In this document: in pieces, positions 12,801-25,107 of the stretch
How positions within the stretch are numbered: the stretch's first letter is position 1
Layout of the letters: every line of letters begins with the position of its first letter
Assembly: GCA_018881555.1 (NCBI GenBank)
Contig: JACAXG010000330.1
Coordinates: 44,762-108,761 of the forward strand
Length of the DNA stretch: 64,000 nt
Direction: 5' to 3'
Source: Amblyornis subalaris
Lineage: Eukaryota; Chordata; Aves; Passeriformes; Ptilonorhynchidae
Made by a program: the position numbers and the translations under genes
The notes under the pieces: model-generated
Databases searched by the model: none
The model's input: only the letters and a program-made list of their open reading frames with translations
Told to the model about the DNA's origin: nothing

Positions 12801-13651
12801 ATCTTTTTAAAAGGATTCAGTCCTGTACTTGGGTCTAATCTTATTAAGAAGCTATTTCAGATAAGAAATCACACTTTAAAAAGCCATATTGAAGAGCTAT
12901 AGGTCTTTCTGGAAACTTACACCTTGTTTTTGAGCAACACTTCTTTGTTGAAATTATCCCTTTAGAGATTACCTATAAAAACTGATTCTTACCTTAACAG
13001 CAAAGTATTTTGAAATGAAAGTAGTTCTGCAGATTGAAACTTTATCTCTTATACTAGTAATGGTTACAAAGTTACACCAAACAATTTACTGCATTGGTCA
13101 TATTGAGTCTTTGAAATAATCTGTCTTCACTAAATCTTAACCATGCTAATTTTGTGCGAAGTTTTGTTATATTTTCCAGTCTGACATTTAAGTTTCTGAA
13201 ATTCTACATCCAGAATCCATGGGATGAATCACCTTCTCTAAATAGGTACTTTTTTTCATTGAGAACTTGTGCTTTAACTGATAAAAATCAAAATATTAAA
13301 GAAGAAATCAATCATGCAAAAGGCAAGAAGAGCCTTATTTGATCCTTTCGACTCTTACGAATAAGTCATATATGCCTCATATAAACACACACTTCTCCTG
13401 GTAGTTTTAGTTTGGAAGAAATAAAGGAAAACACTACTCTTTTGCAGGACAAAAAAATACTGTTTTGATACCATTTTGGTCCCAAAAACCTCTCCTTTTC
13501 TTTCACTGGAAGAGGTTTTGTCATTGCTCTTTGTTGAAGTATGTGCACACACTTGCCACAAAATCATTTTAATGTTCCCTTATCCACCTATGTTACCTTT
13601 TAAATGTGTATAATTACACAAAATTATTTTAAAACACTCATGTTTTGGTCC
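9886..13651. other. Gene-free AT-rich sequence
   Basis: No supported gene or transposon. It contains an A14 run at 11251-11264 directly after an 89-codon open frame (10972-11241). The frame has no recognisable domain and I do not call it a gene; the arrangement is listed as a weak observation. Confidence 0.5.
11251..11264. repeat. A14 homopolymer
   Basis: Fourteen consecutive A residues. It could be a retrocopy tail or simple slippage; no target-site duplication was identified. Confidence 0.85.
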
Positions 13652-13657
13652 CTGCTC
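13652..13657. repeat. Target-site duplication, left copy (CTGCTC)
   Basis: CTGCTC directly precedes the TGTGGTGG start of the LTR and recurs at 14344-14349. Six base pairs is the length typical of ERVK-like (class II, beta-like) integrases. Confidence 0.8.
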
Positions 13658-14343
13658 TGTGGTGGTGGCTTGGCCTGCAGCTGGGGATGCTGCAGAGGAA
13701 GGGCCTGCCACCTAAGAGACCGAGGAGTCAGTGAGGCTAGAGAGCCCTGATATTAAAAGGCTCCTATGTCAGGGTTTAAAGTCTCCCCCTCAGCTGTAAT
13801 GGTAAGGAAGGTCTCTCCCCCTCCAGGTCCTACTTTGGTACATTCCCCTGTTCAGTTAGTTGTCAACCTATGTTCCCTTTATGGTTATGTTCTGGAAAGT
13901 TCTCCGTTCCTCGATGCCTCGTTGGCCCTGCTCCTCTGCTCCTCCTCTCGCCTGCCCTCATTGGTTTGTGTATTGTAGTCCCACCTTTTTCTCCTCCCTC
14001 TTGTCCTCATGTAATTGGCCCTCAGTGTTTTGTCCGCCCCTTGTCTGTGTAGTGTAAAATCCCATGTCAGCCTGTTCCAGGGGGCTCTCCTTTCCTGACC
14101 CTTCACAAATAAACACCTTCTGTGGAACAGCATAAGGAGAGTCCGCCTCCAAACTCTTTGTCCCCGTCTTAAGGTGTCGGGTGTGCGAGTACCGGCGCGA
14201 CCACCTGTGCTGGTGGGCTGAGCAGTGTGTGCGCAGCACTGGTCGCTAGCCCACTGGATAACGCGCACTGCATTGAGGTACAGCCGCACGCAGGACTGCT
14301 TTCGGGAAGCTTGCGGCACTTTACCACCGAGCACGCCGCAACA
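13658..14343 (+). mobile_element. Solo LTR, ERVK-like, 686 bp, 6-bp target duplication
   Basis: The element starts TGTGGTGGTGGC, ends GCCGCAACA, and is bracketed by identical CTGCTC hexamers. It is strikingly more GC-rich than its flanks. AATAAA at 14108-14113 marks the polyadenylation signal, leaving about 230 bp of R/U5 that is rich in CpG. ATTGG (inverted CCAAT) words occur near 13958 and 14012. There is no internal viral sequence on either side, so this is a solo LTR. The perfect duplication and retained CpGs suggest a fairly young insertion. Open frames crossing it on both strands (for example 13885-14334 minus) are a by-product of GC content. A related LTR enters at 63845. Confidence 0.87.
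14108..14113 (+). other. Polyadenylation signal AATAAA of the 13658 LTR
   Basis: A canonical AATAAA within CACAAATAAACACC, 230 bp before the LTR end, in the position expected for R. Confidence 0.75.
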
Positions 14344-14349
14344 CTGCTC
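14344..14349. repeat. Target-site duplication, right copy (CTGCTC)
   Basis: Identical partner of 13652-13657. Confidence 0.8.
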
Positions 14350-17300
14350 CTTCCATTAGTTTTTGGAGTGGGACTAATTTAGAACAAACAGAGGATTTTT
14401 ATTTACTTTGAACCAGAGACACTACTCTCAAAGCCAATATTCACAGTACTGTGTGTCCTGGAAACACTAAAGGGAAGAAGTTCCTAACTAACAAGGGTTT
14501 GAACATTCTTTGGGCTGGATTACAGACACATCAACTGGAAGGCAAGTGAAGGAGTCCTCCTACCATAATCAAGATCTTTATTTTATTCAAGTGTAGAAGC
14601 AAAGAGTTACTTCATTTTCAGATAGCTTTACAGAACACAAGAATGTTTCCCTTTCACGCACTGTTTAAAATTCCGTGTAAACAGGCATTCACAGTTTCAT
14701 CTTTCCTGAGGAGCACTGGACAAACAGTCTATAAATGACAATTTTGCATACATTTGTGAGGGGATTCTGAGTCAGTCACAAACTTGCGATGAGCTTTTCC
14801 ACCCTACTACCACTTTTTTCTTGATTTAAGTTTGATAACAGCACAAGGTTTGTAAATGCTGCAATTAGGTTTTATCAAAGCACAGAAAAAAATATATAGA
14901 AGAAAATAAATCGAATAAAATATCTGATAAGCAATTCTACCCATTCTAATGGTTTGTTGGAGGAAGTGTCCTCCTCTTGATTCTTTCTTTCCATTTCAGC
15001 AACTTTTTTTGACTTATAGGGAAAAAAGGTTCCATGTCCTTCCTGAGAGTCCCAAATAAAGTTTCTTGTATCTGTGACTTACTAGCTGAAAAACTACTCT
15101 GCTCTTTTCAGCAGTCTTCCAGCTATTTCCATTTTGGAGGCTTTCTTCTTGGCTTTTACACACCCGTCTGTCTTACATTACACTCCAGAAGTTCTTCTGA
15201 GCTAAGTGTTGTGAATTCTCAGGGAAAGAGAACTTTCACCTCTATGAAAAATTGCTCCTATTTAAAGTTGAATCAGTGACAATAACATAGTCAGGGAACC
15301 TTTGTCTCTGCTACTTGGCTACATCCTTTTAGCCAGAAAAGCACGTATACAACAAGCTGAATGAGCAAGCTAGGCAGTTAGACCATCTGTTAGCACCACA
15401 GAATAATTGATTACATGCCATTTTGCTTTTTCCAATTATGTATTTACGTTTTGGGATATTGAATGAACAGAAATTTAAAATGCTTCAAACCCTAAGTGCT
15501 ACTATCATTGTGATTCTGCTAAGTAAGAACAGAGACCTTATGTACAACTCCATGTTACAGACTTGTCTATAGACTTAACTAAAGCATAAAAATGCAACAG
15601 ATCTGTATTATACTTTTAGAATTATTATAGGCTGAAGGAATGCTATAAGTTTTTTTTTCTTTTGATCAGGCCTTGATTCATTGTTGACTCTTTCTCATAC
15701 CATAACATGCAAGTAATTAATGAAAACTGAATTTGTGAATCATGTTAGCACTTATGAGCTCTGAAAGAATCTAAAAAGTTATCCATCACCAAAACCCAAT
15801 AGGTTTACTGACATGCTGTCCCTTAATATCTCAGGAATTGCTTAAAATAATGAAATTCCTATTATTGAAGCAACTAGTATAAATGTTGTGCAAGTAACAT
15901 CAATTCAGACATAGTATTAATATTGGATTCTCATTTTCTCAAAAAGCTCGGTAATGATAATAAAAAAACCTATTGGGAAATGAGGAGCTGATAAGAATTT
16001 AAATTCAGAAGATTCTTGAGCTGTATCCAGATTAATAGAAGTCATTCTGGGAAGAAAATATCTTCTAATTTATATAGACATTAGCAGCATAATGTCTATA
16101 CAGCAACACTGAAAAAATGTACTCATCTGGTACATTTCTAACAAAGAGTTTAATAGTTGCTTTACCATGGATATCGTTTTAAATGAAAACCATTTTTTCC
16201 CTCAGTACAAGTTCAAATACTACACAAAAATATTTTATCCTGATAAGGATTTAAAAAAAAGCCTAGGGTCTTTTTTGTTAAGTGTGAGAATTTTCCACCC
16301 CTATCATTATGAGCTGATATATAAGTATATTAATGAAATTTGCTCTCTAGTAAGACTGTGAATGTTGGAATTTGATTGGAATGTGACCTGCCTGAGAACC
16401 GATTGCTAAAGGTGGGTAATTCACACATAAAACTCCAACTGTAGGCTTGGTAAGTTGCCACCGTGGAGAGAGACAGTCATTGACATGACCCTTGCTATTT
16501 GGGGACTGTTTGTCTGAGGAAAAACCTCACTATACATACACACATTTATAGCACTGAGAAGATTCTGGTTCTCCTCTGGCCCAGAGTGCCTAGATAACTC
16601 AGTAAGGCTGTCTGTGTCTGAGCACCAAGCACCTGAGCAACAAGTGAGGTGGGCATTAAAGAAAAGAACTCTGCCAAACTCCACAGTGGTTCTTTTTACA
16701 ATGACACCTAATTTAGTACCTGGTTTTGTACTTGCTATGAAAACAGTGGACATTTCGGTAGGAGTTTGCATAAAAATAAAAGGAAGATGGGATATTGATG
16801 TATTAGGATATGTAAAAATTATTTTGTTGCTTGATAAGGGAAGTGGTAATAAAGACTGACAATTCTACATATAGATTGTATACTGCACTTATTATATTCT
16901 ACATGTTCATGTAAACACTTGTGATAAGAAAATAAAATGATCTGTGCTTGAAATGTGCGTTACTCTGTTGTGGCCCTTTTTCTCCTTCTTAAATAAAGTA
17001 TTAAATACGAAGATACTACTAGAAAAAGGTAACTTCACACTCTTAAAATTGAACAATTGTATTTCCTATTTTCAGAAAATGTATCAGGGATCTTGTACAC
17101 TTCTGATTCTGTTACACATAATTTATCTGCTATTTACCAGAATAAGATATTACCTTTAGGACATGCCTAACATTGACAAAGGAAGCCCTTAGAGAAAGCT
17201 ATTTATTTAGCTAAAAAAGTAACCATTCTGCATGTGATGTGAGCTGATTATAATTCATAATCTCTTGCAAGAAAGTCAACATCTTTTCAAATAGTCCCTT

Positions 17301-17444
17301 TCCCTACTTAGTGACACTTTAATATTATTCTAAGAATATTCCAAGTCAAGGCGAACTATCACTGTTCTGAAAAAAAAATTTTGAGAAAGCTGTCTATTAT
17401 CTAACAGCTAGCACATAGAATGAATCTAAATCACACAGTCAGTG
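14350..17444. other. Gene-free unique sequence
   Basis: No gene or known mobile element is recognised. The only local structure noted is a perfect 11-bp inverted repeat at 16073-16100. Short open frames (for example 15034-15279 and 16421-16771) lack recognisable motifs and splice context. Confidence 0.55.
16073..16100. repeat. Perfect 11-bp inverted repeat, 6-nt loop
   Basis: TATAGACATTA at 16073-16083 is followed by GCAGCA and its exact reverse complement TAATGTCTATA at 16090-16100. The arms do not extend further, so the stem is too short for a microRNA precursor. Function unknown; chance is possible in AT-rich DNA. Confidence 0.6.
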
Positions 17445-18776
17445 ACTCTCAAAGATCAGCTCCTCTAGACTCTGAAAAAGTATTGAGCCAAAAATGACAG
17501 CCAAGAAAAGATGACAGAAGGTCTTTACAGGTGAGCAAGGACAACCTAACAAAATTTAAACATATATGGAAAGCATACAAGAAATGAAAGTAGGGCCTTG
17601 TCACCAGAAGGAATATAAAGACACATATATCCGAACATGCAAAGGGTAGTGTTAGGAAAGGGAAAGTCCACCTGGACTTGTGAATCTGCTGAGGTACATG
17701 GAGGGAAAGAGGAAGGACTCCTCCAAATGTATCATCAGCAAAAAGAAAATGAGGGAAGATGAAGGCCCAATGCTGATCAGAGAAGGACAACTGGTGAAAA
17801 AGAACATGGGAAGGGCCAAGGTATCCTATGCCTTGTTCACTTTTGTCTTTACTGGTTAGACACACCTTCAGTTGTCACTGGCCAATAATAGAGACAAAGC
17901 TTTGTTACTTTTTCGCTGATGACATGGATGATTGTAAAAAACCGTGCAGAGTGTCAAGAATGCATGAGACGAGTACACTGCCTTACGGAGGGACCTCACA
18001 GCCTGGAGAAATGTGTACACTGGAACCTCATGAAGTTCCACAAAGGAAAATACCAATGTCCTGTGACTGGGGAAGAACAACATCAGGCACTAATACACAC
18101 CGGTGGTCAACTAGCTAAGAATCAGCTTTGCAGAGGAGGTGCTGGGGTGCTGATGAACAAGTTGACCACGAAATACCAATGTGGCCTTGCAGCAAAGAAG
18201 ACTCAGAGCACCCTGGAATGCATTATGCAGAGTACTGCCATCAGGTTAGGTGATCCTTTTCCCCTCTACAGCCCTGATGAGACATACCTGCAGCATCAGT
18301 TCTGGATTCCTCAGTCCAAGAGAGACATGGACTTGCTGGAGCAAATCCATCAACATTCTACAAAGATAACTTAGATAATTAAGGCCTTGAAGAATCTTTC
18401 ATATAAAGAGAGGCTCAGGCCTGGGTCTGTTCAGCTTGGAGAAGAAAGGTCATCTTATCCATGTTCAAGAGAGGTATAAAGAAAGAAGAGCCAGACTCTT
18501 AGTGTCATTTAGTGACCAGACAAGAGGCAATGAGCACAAGCTGAAAAACAAGAAATTCCTTTAAAACATAAAAAAGATCTTTTTCACTGTAAAGGTGATC
18601 AAATACAGAAGATTTGACATTGATTTTGCAGCATCCTCATCCCTAGAGATGACCAAACCCCAACTGGAGACAGACCTGCATAACCTGCACTAGCTGGCCA
18701 TGCTTTGAGCATGTGGGTTGGACCAGATGATCTGCAGAGATTCTTGTCAACTTCAGCCATTCTGCCGTTCTGCAAC
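17445..18776 (+). mobile_element. Long CR1 LINE, internally deleted, ~1.3 kb
   Basis: The left part (17445-17880) matches CR1 ORF2 upstream of the reverse-transcriptase core in words such as GTTAGGAAAGGGAAAGTCCACC and TTTGTCTTTACTGGTTAGAC. At about 17910 it jumps to GCTGATGACATGG (the ADD-type catalytic region) and a frame reading NLMKFHKGKYQ near 18025-18060. It ends with TTGGACCAGATGATCTGCAGAG and degraded CCATTCTGCCGTTCTGC octamers at 18776. The reverse-transcriptase middle is therefore missing between roughly 17880 and 17910. The 151-codon frame at 17919-18374 is a remnant of ORF2 and lies wholly inside the element. The left boundary is approximate. Confidence 0.88.
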
Positions 18777-18835
18777 ATTGTTTTTTTGTGTATATACTCT
18801 TTTAAAACTGTATACATGCTCAAATAATTTTATTA

Positions 18836-18945
18836 CAGAGACTCACAGGATTATAGATTAATTTAGGTAGGAAGGATATAGGAAAGACATTTGACTTAAC
18901 CTCCCTAGTTAGAGCAGAGATGGGATATAGCCAAACTAAAGTGAG
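18836..18945 (-). mobile_element. CR1 LINE 3' fragment opposing the preceding CR1
   Basis: CAGAGACTCACAGGATTATAG followed by TTTAGGTAGGAAGGATATAGG and GACTTAACCTCCCT is a degraded complement of the CR1 3' end. It lies 60 bp after the end of the plus-strand CR1, so the two 3' ends face each other. The right limit is estimated. Confidence 0.75.
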
Positions 18946-21900
18946 TGTATCACCAGTTCTTCAAAAAGGCCTGGAAGAAGATACAGAAATTAACCAAGGT
19001 TCCCATTTCCTTCATGTACTCCCTCATATCATTAATTAGAAGGTGTTGTTGTGAGACTTTATGTGACTGATTCAGTTTTATACAAAATATAAGGACAAGT
19101 ATGAAGTTTCAAAATTATTAGCTTCCTGGATACAGATATTCTTTGAACAGAGCTGGTTCTGCTAGTTCTAGCCCAGTGTCACTTTAGCTCATTCCAAATA
19201 AGTCTGTGGGACTGTAAAGGAAAAGACAAAAAATTTTGTTTACTCTCCTTTTTCTTAAGTCATTGAATTATCAGAAAGTACTTAACTGAACAGATAAAAG
19301 AATAAAAATATATTTGATATTTTAAAAAAAAGTTTCAGAAATATTTTGCATCTTCCAGAAACTCTCTCCTATAAAATACAGTGATATTTAACTAAAACAG
19401 TGGGTATCAAGACTGTCAGTACTTTTTAACAAGATCTAATATAAAACATTTATAAAATAAAGTTAGATTTTTTCATTTTTGCATCTTAAATAAAGAATAA
19501 ACTTTCACAATACAGCTTTAAAAGCACAATCTTGCCATGGATTGATAGAATGTAGTAGTTTTTCATATATTACTCTTAGATTGGTTATTATAAAGATTTC
19601 TGTAGTAGCAAGGCTAGAAGATTGCTGCATCTCAGAGCTCAGCATGAATTTCGATTGTAGATTATTTCATACAGCTGTAGCTTAGTAAAGTGATTTTGTC
19701 AAAGATCACTTGGAATAACATAGGGGATTGTCTTCTGCTTTATTTCAAGCATTGTTTTTCTCCCATTTTTATGGACAGCCTAAGAAATATAAATTGCTGC
19801 ATGACAAATGGAATAGATTTGTCTTTTTTCTGTGTTATTCACCTTGTTCTTTTTCTTTCTCTGTAGCCCCAGAGCTTTATGCCCTGGTGAGTGCCTGAGG
19901 CTGATAAGGAGTTGCCTTGAGTAAGCAAAACAATTAAGCTCCTAATCAAGTAATGAATTTTCTGTCAATCACTCTTTGATACTACAGGTGACACCTGCCT
20001 GACACTCAGTTCTGGTTGACATGGATTTCATGCTATACGTAAATCTCTTGGCTCGATGATCAGATATGAAGCTATGAGTCCATCAACTCCTACATGCAAA
20101 AATATTTTTTCTGCTTCAGCATGATCATTAACATATCTATGCTAATGACTTGGGAAAGGAAGTTGTCATTCACTGCACTAAAATATTACTAGAAAGCCAG
20201 ATCCTAGGTTAGTGTGCTGTATTCCGATGGCTTTTGAGGAAAATGGCAACTGTTCAAAACATTACTTAAACCTTCTCTCAGAAAACTGAGTATTCATCAT
20301 CTCCAAGATTTCTTTAGGTTAAACAGTTCTACTCTGTTGTATAGGGAATATTTCTAGGGAAGTACCCATCATGTGAAATGTGTTTCTATTTTATTTCCTG
20401 GCAGAAAAGCTTTTCATATTTGCCTAAATGAGCAGCATGAATTTCATCATGGACAAATTTTTGTTTGTTTTACATTTCTGACCTGCTAAATTATGTTATA
20501 CCAAATTGTGAGAAATTACAGGACATCATATCATGTTACATAGTTTACATTGTAAATTAATTCAGCTTGACACAATATGACAAAGTACTGCAATATATCA
20601 GTTCTATAAGCACATTCTTTAAGTAATGAGGTAATATTTCAGCATACAAACTAGAGCACCTACTTAGTATCAAATATCCATCATCTGCTTCAACAGCAGC
20701 GTGTGGAGCAATTGGATCAAGTATCTACAGACAGGGGATATTTTTGTTGTCTTCTCTGCTAATTGATTAAACAGTACTGTGATAGCATTCTCTCCACACC
20801 GTATGAACTAATTTCATTAAAACACTCACTCTGCATGTCAACAGTCTGGGAACAGTGCATATCTCAGTTGATAAAAATATGTGCTATTGAAATACACAGC
20901 TTGGGTTTTAAGCAGCTCTGGTCTTCATTAAAACCATGAGTGAACCTGGTATTTCAATAATCAAACTCCTATTGGATATGAAATATTCATGCAAGATTGT
21001 GGTATCAACAGAGTGTTTGCAGGGCAAAAAACTTAAAATTAATTTTGCTCAATAAAGATATGCCAGTCAATTGTAGTAGAAATCTGTACAGCATATCTGG
21101 CAGGAGTGACATACTGCAAACACAGCACCAAGCGAGCTGCCAGTCACATCTACATTGCCTCACCACTCATGTTCTAGGGATTCACCTGGACAGCAAGAGT
21201 CCAATAACAACGTTGCAGAATCAAGAAGGTGCAATATATGTCTACAGTGAGATTGCCATGCGAAACACAGCTACTTTAACTGGTTTTGGTAACAGGGAGC
21301 AATTTGAGCTGTGATGTGGAACTCCATATGAATTTGAATGGTAATCTGCTCAGTTTCTAGAGAGAGTCCAAACTGACCTCCACGTTACTAAAATGAGGTT
21401 GCTCCTGGTTGCACTGTACTACATTAAAAACTGAAATTGTTTCTGTCAACTAACCCTTGCACTCAACAGGAGAAACCCTTACAAAGGTAACAGGGCTTTC
21501 AGTCAGTGCCCCTTTAAACATCTGCTATAGTGAAAGAAAAAGAGTTATGAATAGACAGAATGCCAATAAAGCAACCTGTTTTCAAAGCCATTATCCCACG
21601 AGTTTCTCTAATTAGATGGCTTAAATGGGAAGGCAAAATATTTTAGAAAGGCACTCTTTCTTTGATATTTTCCAGCTTAGTTAGCCATGTAGCCATCTGT
21701 ACATCCCTTTCTGCCGTATTAAGAGAAGCAATGTCAGGAGAAAATTTAGAGAGGCAGGAGGCTGTTTAGTCCAGCATCTTAGACATAATGTCAGCTGTTG
21801 AGTTATGATTCAGTGAAGAAATGGGGGTATATGGAGGAGAAAGGAAAACAGAAGAGTGTTACATGAAATAGATAAGTTAGAATTTTAGTAATTTTAGACT

Positions 21901-24167
21901 AAAAGGTATAGATACTTCTACATGCAAAAAATTGTTTCATCTTTTCCATTACAAAAGATGGCTTCTATGGAAAAAGCAAACCTTGTTATCCAGAATATTA
22001 TATGTGGGTCTTATTCTTGACTCCCAAAAATGTACAGTGAAATATAGTTCCACTTTTGAGAAAAATCATTATTCAGGCAAATAAGTTTAATTTGCGTTTT
22101 TACAAAATAATCTGTTTAAACTTTTTTGTAAGTCATACTAGAAATCTCTGGAAAGTAAAAAACATAGCCTTTTAACAGTCCATTATATAAAACAGTTATG
22201 TCTCAATCTAAGAATACTAATCGGAACACTGCTAACCAGTATTTTAATTGCTAAGTAGACTGTTTTATGTTCCAGATAGGTTCTTTAATGTTTATATGAA
22301 AAGATAATAGAAAATGGAGATTTCTGTAATTGTAGATGTAAAAATATTATGGATTTTGAAACTAATTTTCAAGAGAAATTAAAATGTTCCATTTACATTT
22401 CAAAGTTGCAAGATATTTTTTCATTATCATTCATTCATATCAATCTATCTATCTATCACAAACATACATAGAAAAAAACCTTGCCATCTAACACCAGAAG
22501 CAAGTCTACTTTCGTCACCGTTTTTTGTTTGCTTCCTTTTTAGATAACAGTGAAGTTTTAGAAGAAGTAAGAAGGCAGAGGACACAAACCAGCAGTTTAT
22601 AAAAGATGCATCATTCTTTGTTGTAGATACTGAAAATAATACCTTTTAAAATAAAGTCAGAGTCATAGGACTGAACACACCACTTCTGTATGATAAATTT
22701 GTAATATGTTCTCTAAAAAGCAAAAAAATATTTTGGATCAATAATTCAACGACAGAATAAAATGTCAGATGGATAGGTTACTTCACTTTGGCATAATGTA
22801 CCAGTAAATTTCAGAAATTATGCTTTTCTATTTCTTTGCCAAACAAATTTTCACTTCATGATGAAGTAGTGTTTTATATTGCATCTAACGAAATCTAAAT
22901 TAAAAACAAACAAACAAAATCAACTAAAAAGTAAAATCCTTTTCAACGATTTTCAAAGCCTCAAAGTCCTCTGTATGAGCCCTTTTGTACGTTTTACTTG
23001 GGTAAGATGGGTTTCATTTGAAGCTGAGAATTTTGACATGCAGTGCTGGTACTGAACCAAATGCGTGTTTACTTGCGGATCTTGTATCTGTTACTGGGGG
23101 TGGGCTGTGCATTCTTGAGATTCGGTTACACAGGTTGACAATACTGAAAAATCTAAATCCTCATCACAGAGCATGTAAAGGACCTACAGGAAATCTCAAT
23201 AGGAATACCTGGCTATGGAACAAAACTAACATAAAGAAGATCTAGTTTTAATGAATGTCTTTTGTACAAATCTCATATATAGGTAGGAGGGATACTCACA
23301 AGAAGAGATTCATGCCCTCAGTTAAAATATCCCTAAGACTGGGAAGTTTCAAGCTATTAGAAATAAATAGTTTGCCCTTATGTGTTTATAAAAATACTGG
23401 ATTGGAAAAGATAACCTGCAGATTTTGTTCAGGAGAAAAGTCAGTTATCTGCATGGAATTGTGGATTAAGTTTTTGAGCGTTTTTTTTTATTTTTCCTGG
23501 ACACAGAGTTTGTTTACTGCTTTATCAATACAGAAATTTTTTTTCCACAAATAATTCCTAGGAAAGAATTAATAGGTTTCATCTGCATGTAATTACAAGA
23601 TTGCTATTGCATACAGAGACCAAGTATTTCTCTGAAATGACCTGGAAGTCTGCCATTCTTATACCATTAGAAATACTGTTTGCAGTACTTTTATTTTGAA
23701 TAAATGCACCACATCCAGTAAGTGATCTTTATTGTCTCAAAACATAATTGCTTGCTCTTTATGGTTCAATCCATACACCTCGGCAGTTTTCTCTACCAAG
23801 ATCATTATGAAACAATGCACTATAGTGAATGTTGCCTTGTGTTCAATATTTCTGCTCACATGTTTTTCTGGGTTTCAATCCATCTCTTCTTTTATACTTG
23901 CTCATTTCAAGTGTGTAGACGCTTTCAGTATGGAATTTGAACTCCTTCTGTTAACACAGCTGTATACCTATATATACTCAAAATCAATATGAGAAAATAT
24001 GTCAGTGTTGCTTTTTTGTGGCCAGGTAATTTCAATTTCAAGTAAGAATTTGTCTTTCAGTCCTGTTTGGCTTTTTTTTATTTCCTCTAATAATTGTAAA
24101 CTAAATAAAGCAACCAAGAGAATGATATGGATTTGTATATGATTAAGTCCCACTTGGTATCTTCATA
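18946..24167. other. Gene-free AT-rich sequence with possible conserved non-coding element
   Basis: No exon is recognised. A short (TCTA)n tract lies at 22442-22456. The part from about 19530 to 20170 is free of recognisable repeats and dense in developmental transcription-factor words, treated separately. The remainder shows only short open frames without recognisable domains. Confidence 0.5.
19530..20170. promoter_or_regulatory. Candidate conserved non-coding element (motif-based)
   Basis: CTGTCAATCA at 19962-19971 is the reverse complement of TGATTGACAG, the PBX-PREP/MEIS decamer. Nearby are CAATTAA and TAATGA homeodomain-type cores, and TTTGAT/TCAAAGATCA words resembling TCF/LEF sites. 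No TE similarity is seen. Conservation cannot be measured here, so this is a hypothesis only. Confidence 0.22.
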
Positions 24168-24268
24168 GTGGTGAATGGTGCAACATCAGGTTGGCAGATG
24201 GTCACGAGTGAGGTTTTGCAAGGCTCAGTATTGGGGCCAGTCCTGTTTAATATCTTTATTATCGCAGC
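24168..24268 (+). mobile_element. CR1 LINE internal fragment (RT region)
   Basis: GTGGTGAATGGTGCAACATC, GGCTCAGTATTGGGGCCAG and TCCTGTTTAATATCTTTATT match the CR1 reverse-transcriptase segment around the [13 protein letters not shown] block. It stops abruptly at GCAGCTT, where an inverted CR1 begins. It may be the upstream part of the plus-strand CR1 resuming at 25108, interrupted and rearranged. Confidence 0.85.
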
Positions 24269-24274
24269 TTAGAC

Positions 24275-24890
24275 TCCTGGACTCCAAAGCAGACAAACCC
24301 AAAGTCCACAGCTGCGCCTCACAAGACATTCCCTCCAGCCCTCTCATCAGCTTCCTCTAGATGCACGGAAGGACTCTCATTCCTTCTCAAATTGTGGGGC
24401 CCAGATCTGCACACAGTGCTCAAGGTGAGGCTGCGCCAACTGAGGACAGTGAGATAATCACCTCTGTTGCCCAGCTGGTCATGCAGTGTTTGATGCACCC
24501 CACAATGCGTTTTGGGGTGTGAAGGCCCACTGTTGACCCACGTAGAACCTGGTGCTGACCAGCACGTCCTTATCCTTTCCTGCAGGGTTGATCTCCAGCT
24601 ACTCCTCTCCCAATTTATATTAGATCCTAGCAATACTCTGTCCCAGGTGCAGAATCACAGAATTTGGCATTTTGACTTGTTAAATTTTGTGCCAATAATC
24701 ATAGCTCAATAATCTATCTAGATCCTTCTGCAAGGCCAAGTCCTCAGCACCTCCCAGTCTGGTATCATCAGCAAACTTGCTAATAGTACATTAAACTTCT
24801 GCATGCATAGTGTTGATAAATATATCAAATAGAACTGGCCCTAGAATAGAACACTGAGGAACACTGCTGGTGATCACTGGTGACATCATA
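24275..24890 (-). mobile_element. CR1 LINE fragment, inverted, lacking its 3' end
   Basis: The plus strand reads as the complement of CR1 ORF2: CCTCACAAGACATTCCCTCC at the left, ATGCACCCCACAATG and TGCTGACCAGCACGTCC in the middle, GGTATCATCAGCAAACTTGC further right, and GAACACTGCTGGTGATCACTGG at the right end. The right end covers the same CR1 segment as the plus fragment at 24200-24262, giving an inverted overlap. The CR1 3' tail expected at the left of an intact minus insertion is absent, so the piece was truncated by rearrangement or deletion. Its divergence suggests age. Confidence 0.88.
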
Positions 24891-25107
24891 CTTCTACAAG
24901 AGTAGCTAGGAGTCATTAAGATGAAATGAGACTGAAGAAAGGGAAAAAATAGCTTGATTTTCTGACTGAAATAATAGTTCGAAATTTCTAAATTTTAAAA
25001 TTTATTTAAGAAAATAAATTAAATAATATTGCCTGGGGTCCTCAAAATGGTTTGAGGTGTATATATAAAGAAAGCAAATTTTATAATATTTTTAAGCAAT
25101 GTGTTAT

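Noticed and set aside
13885..14334. 149-codon minus-strand frame and several plus-strand frames
   Set aside because: They are confined to the ERVK-like solo LTR, which has no coding function and is GC-rich, so stops are scarce by chance.
17919..18374. 151-codon frame as a host gene
   Set aside because: It contains NLMKFHKGKYQ and lies within CR1 ORF2 sequence; it is a LINE remnant, annotated as part of the element.
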